64,000 nucleotides of DNA. Origin: Thiotrichales bacterium. Its GTDB lineage: Bacteria; Pseudomonadota; Gammaproteobacteria; HK1. The position numbers were made by a program, and so were the translations under genes. Position 1 is the first letter of the stretch. Each line of letters begins with the position of its first letter. This document shows, piece after piece, positions 54,047-62,857 of this stretch. The stretch spans positions 1 through 64,000 of the forward strand of contig JAPOSC010000041.1 of NCBI GenBank assembly GCA_026709935.1, read 5' to 3'. The notes beneath the pieces were generated by a model. The model worked only from the letters and a program-made list of their open reading frames with translations. It had not been told where the DNA came from and did not search any database.

Positions 54047-54781
54047 ATGTCGATCCTGACCGCCGCTTGCACGTTCGCTCTCTATGCGGCCGTGGTGGTC
54101 CTGGTCGCGGGCCTCGCTCGCAAGATCGTGCAGTACGCCCGTACCCCCGCCCCGCTCAAGATCCCCACCACGCCGGCGCCGGTCACCCGCACCGGCGTCG
54201 CGGGTCGGCTGGCCCGGGAGGTCGTGCTGTTCGAGAGCCTGTTCAAGGCGTCGAAGTGGACGTGGCTGTTCGGGTGGGTCTTCCACGCTGCGCTTCTCGT
54301 CGTGCTCGTCGGTCACCTGCGGTACTTCACCGAACCGGTATGGCTGCCCGCCGCTCTGGTGCAGGGGATCGCTCCGTACGCGGGGATTGCGATGCTGGCG
54401 GGACTCGCCGGGCTGTGGGCACGCCGGTTCCTCGTCGACCGGGTGCGTTACATCTCCGCTCCGTCGGATCACCTGATGCTCGCGCTCCTCGTCGCTATCG
54501 GCGCGACCGGCGTCGCGATGCGCTTCGGCGTCCACACCGATATCGTCGCCCTCAAGGCGTTCGCCCTCGGGCTCGTGCGGTTCGACTGGCAGCCGATCCC
54601 GACCGACGCCGTGCTGCTCCTGCATCTCGCGTTCGTCGCCGCCCTGATGGTGTTGTTCCCCTTCAGCAAGCTGCTCCACGCCCCCGGTTTGTTCTTCAGC
54701 CCCACCCGCAACCAGGCCGACGACCCGCGCGAACGGCGTCACGTCACGCCGTGGGCGGCGCGGGTCGGGGAACCGCGGTGA
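54047..54781 (+). CDS. dsrM: DsrM, membrane b-type cytochrome of DsrMKJOP
   Basis: 244 residues, about five or six membrane helices (NarI-like), binding haem b. It exchanges electrons with the quinone pool and passes them to DsrK. KWTWLFGWVFHAALLVVLVG, PSDHLMLALLVAIGATGVAMR and HLAFVAALMVLFPFSKLLHAPG hold the likely haem His ligands. The overlap-free 22-base gap to dsrC suggests one transcript. Confidence 0.95.
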   Translation: MSILTAACTFALYAAVVVLVAGLARKIVQYARTPAPLKIPTTPAPVTRTGVAGRLAREVVLFESLFKASKWTWLFGWVFHAALLVVLVGHLRYFTEPVWLPAALVQGIAPYAGIAMLAGLAGLWARRFLVDRVRYISAPSDHLMLALLVAIGATGVAMRFGVHTDIVALKAFALGLVRFDWQPIPTDAVLLLHLAFVAALMVLFPFSKLLHAPGLFFSPTRNQADDPRERRHVTPWAARVGEPR

Positions 54782-54806
54782 CGCACGGACGCGGAAGGGC
54801 GCGCTG

Positions 54807-56303
54807 ATGGCCAAGCCCGCCTTCGAGACCCCCCGCATCCCGGATTTCCCCGAGATTCCGGTCATCGTCGAAGGCGCGATGGCGCACAGCCGGCCGTTCG
54901 TGGCCGCCCCCGACCATCAGGAGGCGCTCGGCTTTCCCGGCGAGCTGGTCGACGACTGGCACGACACCGCCATCGCCAAGATGGGCGAGATGCTCGGCAA
55001 GTACCGGGGGCTGCGCGTCTTTCTCGACTCGTGCGTCAAGTGCGGCGCGTGCACCGACAAGTGCCATTACTTCCTCGGCACCTCCGATCCGAAGAACATG
55101 CCGGTGGCGCGCCAGGACCTGCTGCGCAAGGTCTACCGGCGCCACTTCACCCTCGCCGGTCGGTTGTTCCCGAAGCTGGTCGGCGCCGCCGACCTCACCG
55201 AAGAGGTGCTGGAGGACTGGTACCGCTATTTCCACCAGTGCTCGCAGTGCCGGCGTTGTTCGGTGTTCTGCCCCTACGGGATCGATACCGCGGAGGTGTC
55301 GATGGCGGGCCGCGAGATCCTCGCCAGCATCGGCCTCGGCCAGAAGTACAGCAACGAGATCATCGGCAAGGTCCACAAGATCGGGAACAACCTGGGGCTG
55401 CCCCAGCCCGCGCTCGCCGACACCCTCGAAGGGCTGGAGGAAGATGTCGAGGACGATACGGGGGTGTCGGTGCGATTTCCGCTGGACGAGGCGGGGGCCG
55501 AAGTCCTGCTCGTCACTCCGTCCGCGGACTTCTTCGCCGAGCCCCATGTCGATGGCCTCATCGGCTACGGCAAGGTGTTCCACCAGGCCGGCATCCGGTG
55601 GACGCTGAGCACGAAGGCATCGGAAGCGGCCAACTTCGGCCTCTTCATCGGCAGCTACGAGAACATGCGCAAGGTGGCGCGGCGCATCCGCGAGGCGGCG
55701 CTGGAACTCGGCGTGAAGCGGATCGTGTTCGGCGAGTGCGGGCACGCGTGGCGGGTCGCCTACAGCTTCCTGCACACGCTGGCGGGCCCGTTCGACTTCC
55801 TCGACCCGCGCTATCCTGTCCCCCAGCACATCATCGAGGTCACCCACGACCTCATCCGCCGCGACGCGCTCACTCTGGACCGATCCGCCAACGACGAGCG
55901 CCGCATCACCTTCCACGATTCCTGCAACGTGGCCCGCGCCTCGCGCATGGGCGATACCCCCGGCGGGCAGTTCACCCTGCCCCGCGAAGTGCTGCGCGCG
56001 GTGTGCAACCACTTCTTCGACATGGCGCCGGATACCACCGGGGAAAGCACCTTCTGCTGCGGTGGGGGCGGGGGGTTGCTCACCGACGACCTGGTCGAGC
56101 TGCGGGTCAAGGGCGCGCTGCCCCGGATGCAGGCGTTCAAGGAGGTGGTGGAGCGCAACCAGGTGACGCACATCGCCGCCATCTGCGCCATCTGCAAGAG
56201 CCAGTTCGCCAAGGTGCTGCCGTACTACGGCTTCGAGATGGACCAGATCCTGAGTGTCCACCAGCTCGTGGGCGACGCGATCGTGCTCGGCGGCAATGAT
56301 TGA
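54807..56303 (+). CDS. dsrK: DsrK, iron-sulfur (HdrD-like) subunit of DsrMKJOP
   Basis: 498 residues, cytoplasmic. It has ferredoxin-type motifs CVKCGACTDKCHYF and CSQCRRCSVFCPYG and the CCG domain (HDSCN and FCCGGGGG) that forms the catalytic non-cubane cluster. It is thought to act on the DsrC trisulfide or its reverse product. It follows dsrM by 25 bases. Confidence 0.96.
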   Translation: MAKPAFETPRIPDFPEIPVIVEGAMAHSRPFVAAPDHQEALGFPGELVDDWHDTAIAKMGEMLGKYRGLRVFLDSCVKCGACTDKCHYFLGTSDPKNMPVARQDLLRKVYRRHFTLAGRLFPKLVGAADLTEEVLEDWYRYFHQCSQCRRCSVFCPYGIDTAEVSMAGREILASIGLGQKYSNEIIGKVHKIGNNLGLPQPALADTLEGLEEDVEDDTGVSVRFPLDEAGAEVLLVTPSADFFAEPHVDGLIGYGKVFHQAGIRWTLSTKASEAANFGLFIGSYENMRKVARRIREAALELGVKRIVFGECGHAWRVAYSFLHTLAGPFDFLDPRYPVPQHIIEVTHDLIRRDALTLDRSANDERRITFHDSCNVARASRMGDTPGGQFTLPREVLRAVCNHFFDMAPDTTGESTFCCGGGGGLLTDDLVELRVKGALPRMQAFKEVVERNQVTHIAAICAICKSQFAKVLPYYGFEMDQILSVHQLVGDAIVLGGND

Positions 56304-56354
56304 CCCGGAAATTGTCGATCAGGCAGACGACGAAAGACACACGAGAGGCCAAGC

Positions 56355-58310
56355 ATGGCAACCCCCTGGAGCAAGACCTACCGCGAGGAAGGCCATACCT
56401 TCCGCAAGTTCCGTGACGGCGACCATGACTGGCCGGACTTCGAATCGAGGATTTTCGACGCCGACCACTCCCACAAATGCCCGACCTACGTGCACCGCAC
56501 GCCGCCGTGCCAGGGGAGCTGTCCGGCCGGCGAGGACATCCGGGGCTGGCTCCAGATCGTGCGGGGGCTGGAGAAGCCGCCCGAGGGCATGAGCTGGCAG
56601 GAGTACGCCTTCCGTCGCGCGACCGACGCCAACCCGTTCCCGTCGCAGATGGGCCGGGTGTGTCCGGCCCCGTGCGAGGACGGCTGCAACCGCAACGAGG
56701 TGGAGGACTTCGTCGGGATCAACGCGGTGGAGCAGTTCATCGGCGACACCGCCGTTGCGGAAGGCTACACGTTCGAGCCGCCCGCGCCCGACACCGGAAA
56801 GCATGTCGCGATCATCGGCGGCGGTCCGGCCGGACTCACCGCCGCCTATCAGCTCCGCCGGCGCGGTCATCGGTGCACGATCTTCGACGACCACGCCGCG
56901 CTCGGCGGCATGATGCGCTACGGCATTCCGGGCTATCGCACGCCGCGGCAGTTCCTCGACCACGAGATCGATCGCATCCTCGCTCTGGGCGGTATCGAGA
57001 CGCGCCTGTCCACGCGCGTCGGCCGCGACGTGAGCATCGAGGCGATCGAGGCCGGGCACGATGCGGTGCTCTGGACCATCGGGTGCCAGAGTGGACGCCC
57101 GCTCCCGGTGCCGGGCGGCGATGCGCCGAACTGCGTGAGCGGGGTGAAGTTCCTCGAAGCGTTCAACACCGGGCGGCTCCGGGTGGCGGCGGACCGGGTG
57201 GTGTGCGTCGGCGGTGGCGACACCTCCATCGACGTGGTCTCGGTCGCCCGCCGGCTCGGGCGCATCAATCGCATCAACTCGAAGGACCGGCCGGAGATGG
57301 TGGTGCACGGCTTCGTCGCCCATGATGTCGCGGTGGCGGCGGCGCGCACCGGGGCGACGGTGACCCTGACTTCGCTGCTGCCGCGCTCGGGCATGACCGC
57401 GGCCGAGCACGAGGTGGAGGATGCGCTGAAGGAAGGGGTGTCGGTGCTCACCGGGGTGATGCCGGTCGAGGTGCTGCTCACCGACGACGGGCGGGCGCGG
57501 GCGCTGCGCCTCGCCGAGTGCGACATGGTCGACGGACGACCGGTGGCGCGGGAGGGGACGGAGTTCGAGATCGAGGCGGACCTGCTGGTCTCCGCCATCG
57601 GCCAGGGCGGCAACCTGGAGGGGCTGGAGCCGCTCGACAATGGCCGGGGCCTGATCGATGCCGATGCGTTCTTCCGGGTCACCGACCGGCCGGGGCACTT
57701 CGTCGCCGGCGACATCATCCGCCCGCACCTGCTCACCACCGCCATCGGCCAGGCGTCCATCGCCGCGAGCTGCATCGACCAGCACCTCGGCGGCCTGAAC
57801 CCGAAGCGGCGCCCCAGGGTCGACGTGCACCACTTCAACCTGCTGGAGAAGCTGCGCGAGCAGCACCTCGCCCCCGAGGAATACGACCGGCGCCAGGAGT
57901 GGGGCACCTGCTTCTCGAACTACGCGGTGCACAACTACGAGGATCGCAGCGCGCACGAGATCGTGGTGGCGGAAGACATGTTCCTCGGGCACTTCCCCGA
58001 CACCCCGCGACACCGGCGCGAAGAACAGGTGCCGGAGGGCGACGCGGTGCTCGGGCACTTCCAGGAGCGCATCGTCGGGCTCGGCGAGACCGAGGCGATG
58101 GCGGAAGCGGACCGCTGCATGAGCTGCGGACTCTGCTTCGAGTGCGACAACTGCGTCATCTACTGCCCGCAGGACGCGGTGTTCCGCGTGAAGAAGGACA
58201 AGGGCACGACCGGGCGCTACGTGGACACCGACTACACGAAATGCATCGGCTGCCACATCTGCGCCGACGTCTGCCCGAGCGGCTACATCGACATGGGCAT
58301 GGGCGAGTAG
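56355..58310 (+). CDS. dsrL: DsrL, NAD(P)H:acceptor oxidoreductase of the oxidative Dsr pathway
   Basis: 651 residues. N-terminal Cys motif (PPCQGSCPAGEDIRGW, RVCPAPCEDGCNRNEV), two dinucleotide sites (VAIIGGGPAGLTAAYQL and VCVGGGDTSIDVVSV) and a C-terminal double-4Fe-4S ferredoxin (CMSCGLCFECDNC..YCPQDA, CIGCHICADVCPSGY). It interacts with DsrAB and couples its sulfite-forming reaction to NAD(P). DsrL is a marker of the oxidative pathway. The last dsr gene before a 279-base gap. Confidence 0.96.
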   Translation: MATPWSKTYREEGHTFRKFRDGDHDWPDFESRIFDADHSHKCPTYVHRTPPCQGSCPAGEDIRGWLQIVRGLEKPPEGMSWQEYAFRRATDANPFPSQMGRVCPAPCEDGCNRNEVEDFVGINAVEQFIGDTAVAEGYTFEPPAPDTGKHVAIIGGGPAGLTAAYQLRRRGHRCTIFDDHAALGGMMRYGIPGYRTPRQFLDHEIDRILALGGIETRLSTRVGRDVSIEAIEAGHDAVLWTIGCQSGRPLPVPGGDAPNCVSGVKFLEAFNTGRLRVAADRVVCVGGGDTSIDVVSVARRLGRINRINSKDRPEMVVHGFVAHDVAVAAARTGATVTLTSLLPRSGMTAAEHEVEDALKEGVSVLTGVMPVEVLLTDDGRARALRLAECDMVDGRPVAREGTEFEIEADLLVSAIGQGGNLEGLEPLDNGRGLIDADAFFRVTDRPGHFVAGDIIRPHLLTTAIGQASIAASCIDQHLGGLNPKRRPRVDVHHFNLLEKLREQHLAPEEYDRRQEWGTCFSNYAVHNYEDRSAHEIVVAEDMFLGHFPDTPRHRREEQVPEGDAVLGHFQERIVGLGETEAMAEADRCMSCGLCFECDNCVIYCPQDAVFRVKKDKGTTGRYVDTDYTKCIGCHICADVCPSGYIDMGMGE

Positions 58311-58444
58311 GCTCGGGCGGGCTCGGACGGTTGTGGTCAGGTTTGGTCGGACACGACGGCATGCGAAGGGTCGGCGACGAGTGAAACGGCGAATGGTCGA
58401 TCGCGGCCGGGCCGAGTCGGGCACGACGGCACTTCCGCTCATCC

Positions 58445-58470
58445 GTCATTCCCGCAACGGCGCGAATGAT
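58445..58470. repeat. REP-like hairpin 1 (dsrL-dsrJ gap)
   Basis: GTCATTCCCGC...GCGAATGAT; imperfect stem. Same family as 58504-58529 and 58564-58588. Confidence 0.6.
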
Positions 58471-58503
58471 GTCAGCGACATCGGCTGTGGTTGGGGCAAC
58501 AAA

Positions 58504-58529
58504 GTCATTCCCGCGCAAGCAGGAATGAC
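58504..58529. repeat. REP-like hairpin 2 (dsrL-dsrJ gap)
   Basis: GTCATTCCCGCGCAAGCAGG then AATGAC. Near-perfect 11-base stem with a 4-base loop. Best of the copies. Confidence 0.8.
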
Positions 58530-58563
58530 TGCTTGGGGAAGCGCTGACCTGAAGGCCGTTACC

Positions 58564-58588
58564 GTCATTCTCGCGAGGGCGGGAATCC
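58564..58588. repeat. REP-like hairpin 3, overlapping dsrJ ribosome site
   Basis: GTCATTCTCGCGAGGGCGGG then AATCC. It ends one base before the GTG of dsrJ, so the only Shine-Dalgarno candidates (GAGGG, GGGA) lie in its right arm. Confidence 0.65.
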
Positions 58589-58589
58589 A

Positions 58590-59024
58590 GTGACCGTGCT
58601 GCGGAATCGCCCCGCTGACCGTGCCGTTGTGGCGTTGGTGCTCGCACTCGCCGGGTGCGTGTTCATCGGAGCGGGGATTCTCCCGCAGGCATACGCTGCC
58701 GATCGCGTGCCGTTGCCGGTGCTCGTCAAGGCATACAAGGGCGAGGCGTGCGTCGAGCCGCTCCCCGTCATCCGGCGCGACCACATGAAGTTTCTGATGC
58801 ACCAGCGGGACGACACTGTGCACGAGGGTATCCGCGGCGCGCGTCACAGCCTCGTCGGGTGCATCGACTGCCACGCCGCGAAGGACGATGCCGGACAATG
58901 GGTGCGCATCGATGCGTCCGGCCAATTCTGCGCGAGCTGCCACGAGTACGCTTCGGTGACGATCGACTGTTTCGGGTGCCATTCCGCGTTGCCGGTAGCG
59001 GCGTTCGGGAAGGCGGCCGAATGA
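58590..59024 (+). CDS. dsrJ: DsrJ, periplasmic triheme cytochrome c
   Basis: 144 residues from a GTG start. An N-terminal signal anchor (VVALVLALAGCVFIGAGILPQAYA) is followed by three haem motifs CIDCH, CASCH and CFGCH. In the characterised protein one haem has an unusual His/Cys ligation. It faces the periplasm within DsrMKJOP. Its ribosome site falls in a REP-like hairpin. Confidence 0.95.
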   Translation: MTVLRNRPADRAVVALVLALAGCVFIGAGILPQAYAADRVPLPVLVKAYKGEACVEPLPVIRRDHMKFLMHQRDDTVHEGIRGARHSLVGCIDCHAAKDDAGQWVRIDASGQFCASCHEYASVTIDCFGCHSALPVAAFGKAAE

Positions 59025-59158
59025 GCGGCTGGCTGATTCGGAGCCGCGGCGCAGGCACCGCGGCACCGCCTGCGGCGCGGACACAGGTCGGTCGTGCGTA
59101 ATGATTCCAGTGGTCTCGGAGCGTGCACATCTGGCCGCCCGCCGGAGGGAGCCTTGTA

Positions 59159-59923
59159 GTGAAGGTTGAGGTGGATCGTCTCGGACGGGTGGCGCGGCGC
59201 CGGTTTCTCGCGCGGGCGGGGATCGCGGCCGGTGCGGTCCTGGCGTCCGGACTCGCTCTGGTGCCTCTCGCCCGTGCCGGTCGGACCCGTGAACCCCACG
59301 AGCCGGTCACCGGCGAAGTCCGCTACGGACTGTTCATCGACTCCGCCCGGTGCGCACGGGACTGCGACGCCTGTGTCCGTGCCTGCAACGACGAGCACGG
59401 TCTCGAACCGGTGCACGGACCGGCCACCGATCCGCAGTGGATCCAGAAGGTCACGCTCCGCGACCGTGCGACCGGCCGAGTCAGCGCCCTGCCGCTCATG
59501 TGCCAGCACTGCGCGGACCCGCCGTGCGTCGACGTCTGCCCCACCGGCGCCTCGTTCCGGCGCGCCGACGGCATCGTGCTCGTGGACAAGCACACCTGCA
59601 TCGGCTGCCGCTACTGCGTGATGGCGTGCCCCTTCCAGGCGCGCGCGTTCGTGCACGAGGCGGTGGAGAACCCGAGGCCCTGGTCCCCGCGGGGCAAGGG
59701 CACGGTGGAGTCGTGCAACCTCTGCGTGCACCGCATCGACGCGGGAGACGGCCGCAACCCCGCGTGCGTCGAAGCGTGCGCCGCCACCGGACGCCACGCG
59801 ATCATCTTCGGTGATCTCAACGACCCGGAGAGCCCGATCTCGAAGGCGCTTGCCAACGGCCCGAGCGCGGAACTCCGCCCCGACTTCAGCCTGGACACGG
59901 GCGTGCGCTACCGGAACCTTTGA
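59159..59923 (+). CDS. dsrO: DsrO, Tat-exported periplasmic ferredoxin
   Basis: 254 residues from GTG 59159, eight bases after GGAGGGA; an upstream in-frame GTG at 59123 is less likely. The twin-arginine signal RVARRRFLARAGIAAGAVLA fits the Tat consensus. Four cluster motifs follow: CARDCDACVRAC, CQHCADPPCVDVC, CIGCRYCVMAC and CNLCVHR...CVEAC. It connects DsrJ and DsrP. Confidence 0.95.
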   Translation: MKVEVDRLGRVARRRFLARAGIAAGAVLASGLALVPLARAGRTREPHEPVTGEVRYGLFIDSARCARDCDACVRACNDEHGLEPVHGPATDPQWIQKVTLRDRATGRVSALPLMCQHCADPPCVDVCPTGASFRRADGIVLVDKHTCIGCRYCVMACPFQARAFVHEAVENPRPWSPRGKGTVESCNLCVHRIDAGDGRNPACVEACAATGRHAIIFGDLNDPESPISKALANGPSAELRPDFSLDTGVRYRNL

Positions 59924-60202
59924 GCGAGCTGGCCGACCGGCTCCGGAACACCGATCTCAAGGCCGCCGACAAGCCCGAAACCGGATCGAGGGCACCGCCG
60001 TGTACCCGCGCCGCCGGCACCAGATCAATCATGTGACTGAACCGCTCCGGTGACCGGTTGGCCGGGTCAGCACCGCGGGACGGAGGCGGCGACAGGCCAA
60101 CGGTCGGGACAAGAGGTGTTCCTGTCCCGGCCGCGAGACGGTGGTCGCCGCCTGCATGGCGCCGCGCCCGGGGTTGATGCCGGGCGCTGGAGGCAGCCGG
60201 GG
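59924..60202. other. 279-base gap after dsrO with a hairpin
   Basis: GGGACAAGAGGTGTTCCTGTCCC near 60104-60128 forms a 6- to 7-base stem without U-run. A 37-codon frame starting TTG at the dsrO stop (SELADRLRNTDLKAADK...) is possible but unrecognised. Confidence 0.4.
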
Positions 60203-60937
60203 TCAGAACGAGAATCGGACCCCCAGAGACAGTTCTCCGGTTGCGACCTCGAATTCGTCCCGGCCGAGGCCGGTCGTGGACGGGTCGGTGTAGACCTTGC
60301 CGTACTCGACTCTCCGGTACAGCAGATCCATCGCGACGCTGTCGGTCAGTTGAAACGCAAGACCCGCCCCGTAGCTGTAGGCTATCCCGTGATTGTCAGC
60401 GCCAGGAACCAGAGCCGGAGGTGGAATGTCAGACGTGAACGTCAGGCTTTTCACGTCAACGTTCGCGTATCCGGCGCCGGCATGCAGGAACGGCGAAACC
60501 CTCCCTTTCGCATTGAAATGATAGGCAAGGTTGAGAAACAGGGATTGCATGGTGACATCGCCGCCGATGTGGGCCGGCAGCATGAGTGCATTGCCGCCCA
60601 ACTGAGGAATCTCCTCGGGTATGTCTATAATCGCGCGCCCGTCCACGTTGGCCGTCCGCCGCGCGTACTCGATTTCCCAGAGAAGCCCGGGCAGGAACAG
60701 TTCCGTACCGACCGCAATGCCGAAGGATCTTGCGTCGTCAGTGGGGATATCCCGCGTGATGATCCCGACCGCGTCCTCTGTCGTCACCTTGTCGGGCGTT
60801 GTGAACCCTACAAACGGTCGAATGTGAAACCCGCGTTCCTCTTCGGCGTGCAGATCGTGCGGGACAGATCCGAGCGCAAGCAGGGCCAATCCCAACATCG
60901 CAGCAATTCCCGCTGCTCTCCCCCGAGAGGTCGTCAT
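60203..60937 (-). CDS. Outer-membrane beta-barrel protein (OmpA/OmpW-like), opposite strand inside the dsr cluster
   Basis: 244 residues. A signal peptide (AAGIAAMLGLALLALGSVPHDLHA) is followed by alternating strands such as FHIRPFVGFTTP, WEIEYARRT, SPFLHAGAGYANVDV, HGIAYSYGAGLAF and a C-terminal LSLGVRFSF. The terminal Phe is the usual insertion signal. Probably an eight-stranded barrel; function unknown. It lies on the minus strand between dsrO and dsrP. ATG 60937 is chosen as it begins the signal peptide; a family A repeat lies just upstream. Confidence 0.82.
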   Translation of the reverse strand: MTTSRGRAAGIAAMLGLALLALGSVPHDLHAEEERGFHIRPFVGFTTPDKVTTEDAVGIITRDIPTDDARSFGIAVGTELFLPGLLWEIEYARRTANVDGRAIIDIPEEIPQLGGNALMLPAHIGGDVTMQSLFLNLAYHFNAKGRVSPFLHAGAGYANVDVKSLTFTSDIPPPALVPGADNHGIAYSYGAGLAFQLTDSVAMDLLYRRVEYGKVYTDPSTTGLGRDEFEVATGELSLGVRFSF

Positions 60938-61483
60938 GCGGTGCGACTCCGGCGAGTTTCGGGTCTCCCGGGTGTCCATTCGGGTCGGTTTCGGGAGCAT
61001 GTTCCTGGCGGGAATGGCTGCCAACATCGCGGGCCAGGAAGAGATTGCCCTGGCGAATGATCGGCTTGTCTTGTCGTGGGTCGCGGAAGGTCTCATCAGG
61101 AATTCCCTCGTGTTGTTCATGGCGATCATAGCGCCCAGGTCGCCGCCACGGTATCCACGGGCGTGCCGATTATCGCTTCGGCGTATCAGCGACATGCTCC
61201 GGCTCGGGGGAGTACCGGTGCTTTCCCGAGAGTTCGGGATTCAAGATGGGGCATTGCCTTCCGCGTCCGTGACTTGGCGGGAGAGGCAGGTTTATGCTCC
61301 GGTCGGGGCGCAGGAACGCGTCGCCCGCGGGGCGGCGGTCGAGCGGTTCGAGGCGCAGCGCGCGGGATGGAGGGACGCCGGCTTGTTCATCGGGGAGATT
61401 CCGGCCGCCCGTCACGAGGGATACCGATATCGAGTGCTTTCGTGCTCGATGCGTCGGTCAAGGTGACGGCGGCACGCAAGGCC
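60938..61483. other. 546-base stretch between OMP and dsrP
   Basis: It carries a family A repeat (60946-61040). The rest, including a frame ending at 61466, has no recognisable gene; some of it could be a remnant. No clear dsrP promoter was found. Confidence 0.5.
60946..61040. repeat. Dispersed repeat family A, best-preserved copy
   Basis: ACTCCGGCGAGTTTCG, TCTCCCGGGTGTCCATTCGG, GTTTCGGGAGCATGTTCC, GGCGGGAATGGCTG and CGCGGGCCAGG occur in the same order as at 19326 and 25341. Confidence 0.65.
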
Positions 61484-62701
61484 ATGCGCCACATCGAATT
61501 TCGCGAGACCGAAGGCCGCGGCGCCGGATTTCCGGCCCTGGTGCTGTTGCTCGCGCTCGTGACTCTCGCCGGCGTTCTCGCCGGACATCACATGGACGTC
61601 GAGGGGCATCACGTCACCGGCATGAACAACCGCATCGTATGGGGGCTGCCGCATGTGTTCGCGGTATTCCTGATCGTGGCCGCCTCCGGGGCGCTCAATG
61701 TCGCCTCGCTCTCCTCGGTGTTTCGGCGCCCTGCGTACGAGCCGCTGGCCCGGCTCTCCGCCGTGCTCGCGATCGCGCTGCTCGCGGGTGGGCTGACGGT
61801 GCTGGTGCTCGATCTCGGCCGCCCGGACCGGCTCGTGGTGGCGATGACGCACTACAACTTCTCGTCCATCTTCGCCTGGAACATCCTGCTCTATACCGGC
61901 TTCATGGCCGTGGTCGTCGTGTACCTGTGGATACACATGGAGCGCCGGATGCAGCGCCATGTGCGATGGGCCGGCGTCGTGGCGTTCGCGTGGCGCATCG
62001 TGCTCACCACCGGCACCGGCTGCATCTTCGGCTTCCTCGTCGCACGTCAGGCGTACGACGCGGCGATCATGGCCCCGATGTTCGTGGCGATGTCGCTGTC
62101 GCTGGGGCTCGCGGTGTTCATCCTGGTGCTGCTGGCCGCGGCATCGATGACCGCACGCCCCCTCGACGAGGGCCTGCTCCGGCGGCTTGCCCGCCTTCAG
62201 GCGCTTTTCGTCTCGGTGGTGCTCTACTTCGTCGTCGCCCGGCACCTCGCGAACCTCTACGTGGCCGAGCACGGTGCGGTGGAGCGGTTCCTGCTCCTCG
62301 ACGGCGGTCAGTATCCGGTGGTGTTCTGGGTCGGGCAAATCCTGGCCGGCACGCTGGCGCCGCTCGCCATCCTGTGGTGGTGGCGCCCGCGGTCGCGCGG
62401 CTGGACTGCGGCCGCGGCGGCGCTGGTGGTGGTGGGAGGTCTGAGCCAGCTCTACGGCATCATCATCGGCGGTCAGGCGGCGCCGCTCGACATCTTCCCC
62501 GGCAAGGAGGTCATCGAGGGTGCGCTCATCGCGGGGGAGCCGGCAAGCTACGCGGCCCGCCTCCCCGAGTTGCTCCTCGGTCTCGGCGGTGCCGCCGTTT
62601 CCGGGCTGATTCTCGTCGTTGCGGTGAGAGTGCTGAGGATTCTTCCCGAGCGGCTCGACGAGGCGGGCGCCGACGACACCGGTAACGTCTACGGTCGCTG
62701 A
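61484..62701 (+). CDS. dsrP: DsrP, NrfD-like membrane quinol-interacting subunit
   Basis: 405 residues, about ten membrane helices. GHHVTGMNNRIVWGLPHVFAV, VASGALNVAS-like AASGALNVASLSSVFRRPAY, VLDLGRPDRLVVAMTHYNFSSIF and TTGTGCIFGFLVARQAYD match DsrP. ATG 61484 begins MRHIEFRETEG, aligning with the known N-terminus; a GTG at 61463 is an alternative. It is separated from dsrO by 1.56 kb with an opposite-strand gene, so it needs its own promoter. Confidence 0.94.
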   Translation: MRHIEFRETEGRGAGFPALVLLLALVTLAGVLAGHHMDVEGHHVTGMNNRIVWGLPHVFAVFLIVAASGALNVASLSSVFRRPAYEPLARLSAVLAIALLAGGLTVLVLDLGRPDRLVVAMTHYNFSSIFAWNILLYTGFMAVVVVYLWIHMERRMQRHVRWAGVVAFAWRIVLTTGTGCIFGFLVARQAYDAAIMAPMFVAMSLSLGLAVFILVLLAAASMTARPLDEGLLRRLARLQALFVSVVLYFVVARHLANLYVAEHGAVERFLLLDGGQYPVVFWVGQILAGTLAPLAILWWWRPRSRGWTAAAAALVVVGGLSQLYGIIIGGQAAPLDIFPGKEVIEGALIAGEPASYAARLPELLLGLGGAAVSGLILVVAVRVLRILPERLDEAGADDTGNVYGR

Positions 62702-62857
62702 CCGGGAATGTCCTTCGGTCGTGAGCCCGTCGCGGACCTTCCACCGGACCGGGTCTTCTGAATATCCGAAATGCAGATTGACCACGGTTTGCAAACCGTC
62801 GGGAGTCCGTGCCGGCCCGACGTGTCTTGCGGCGGATGCGCATCCGGGGTTGTCCGC

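Noticed and set aside
58311-58589. Possible small gene between dsrL and dsrJ
   Set aside because: The gap is made of REP-like hairpins and short direct repeats; the frame there is repeat translation.
60936-61466. 176-codon plus-strand frame between the OMP gene and dsrP
   Set aside because: Its first part is a family A repeat and the rest has no recognisable motif or ribosome site. It could be a remnant but not a supported gene.
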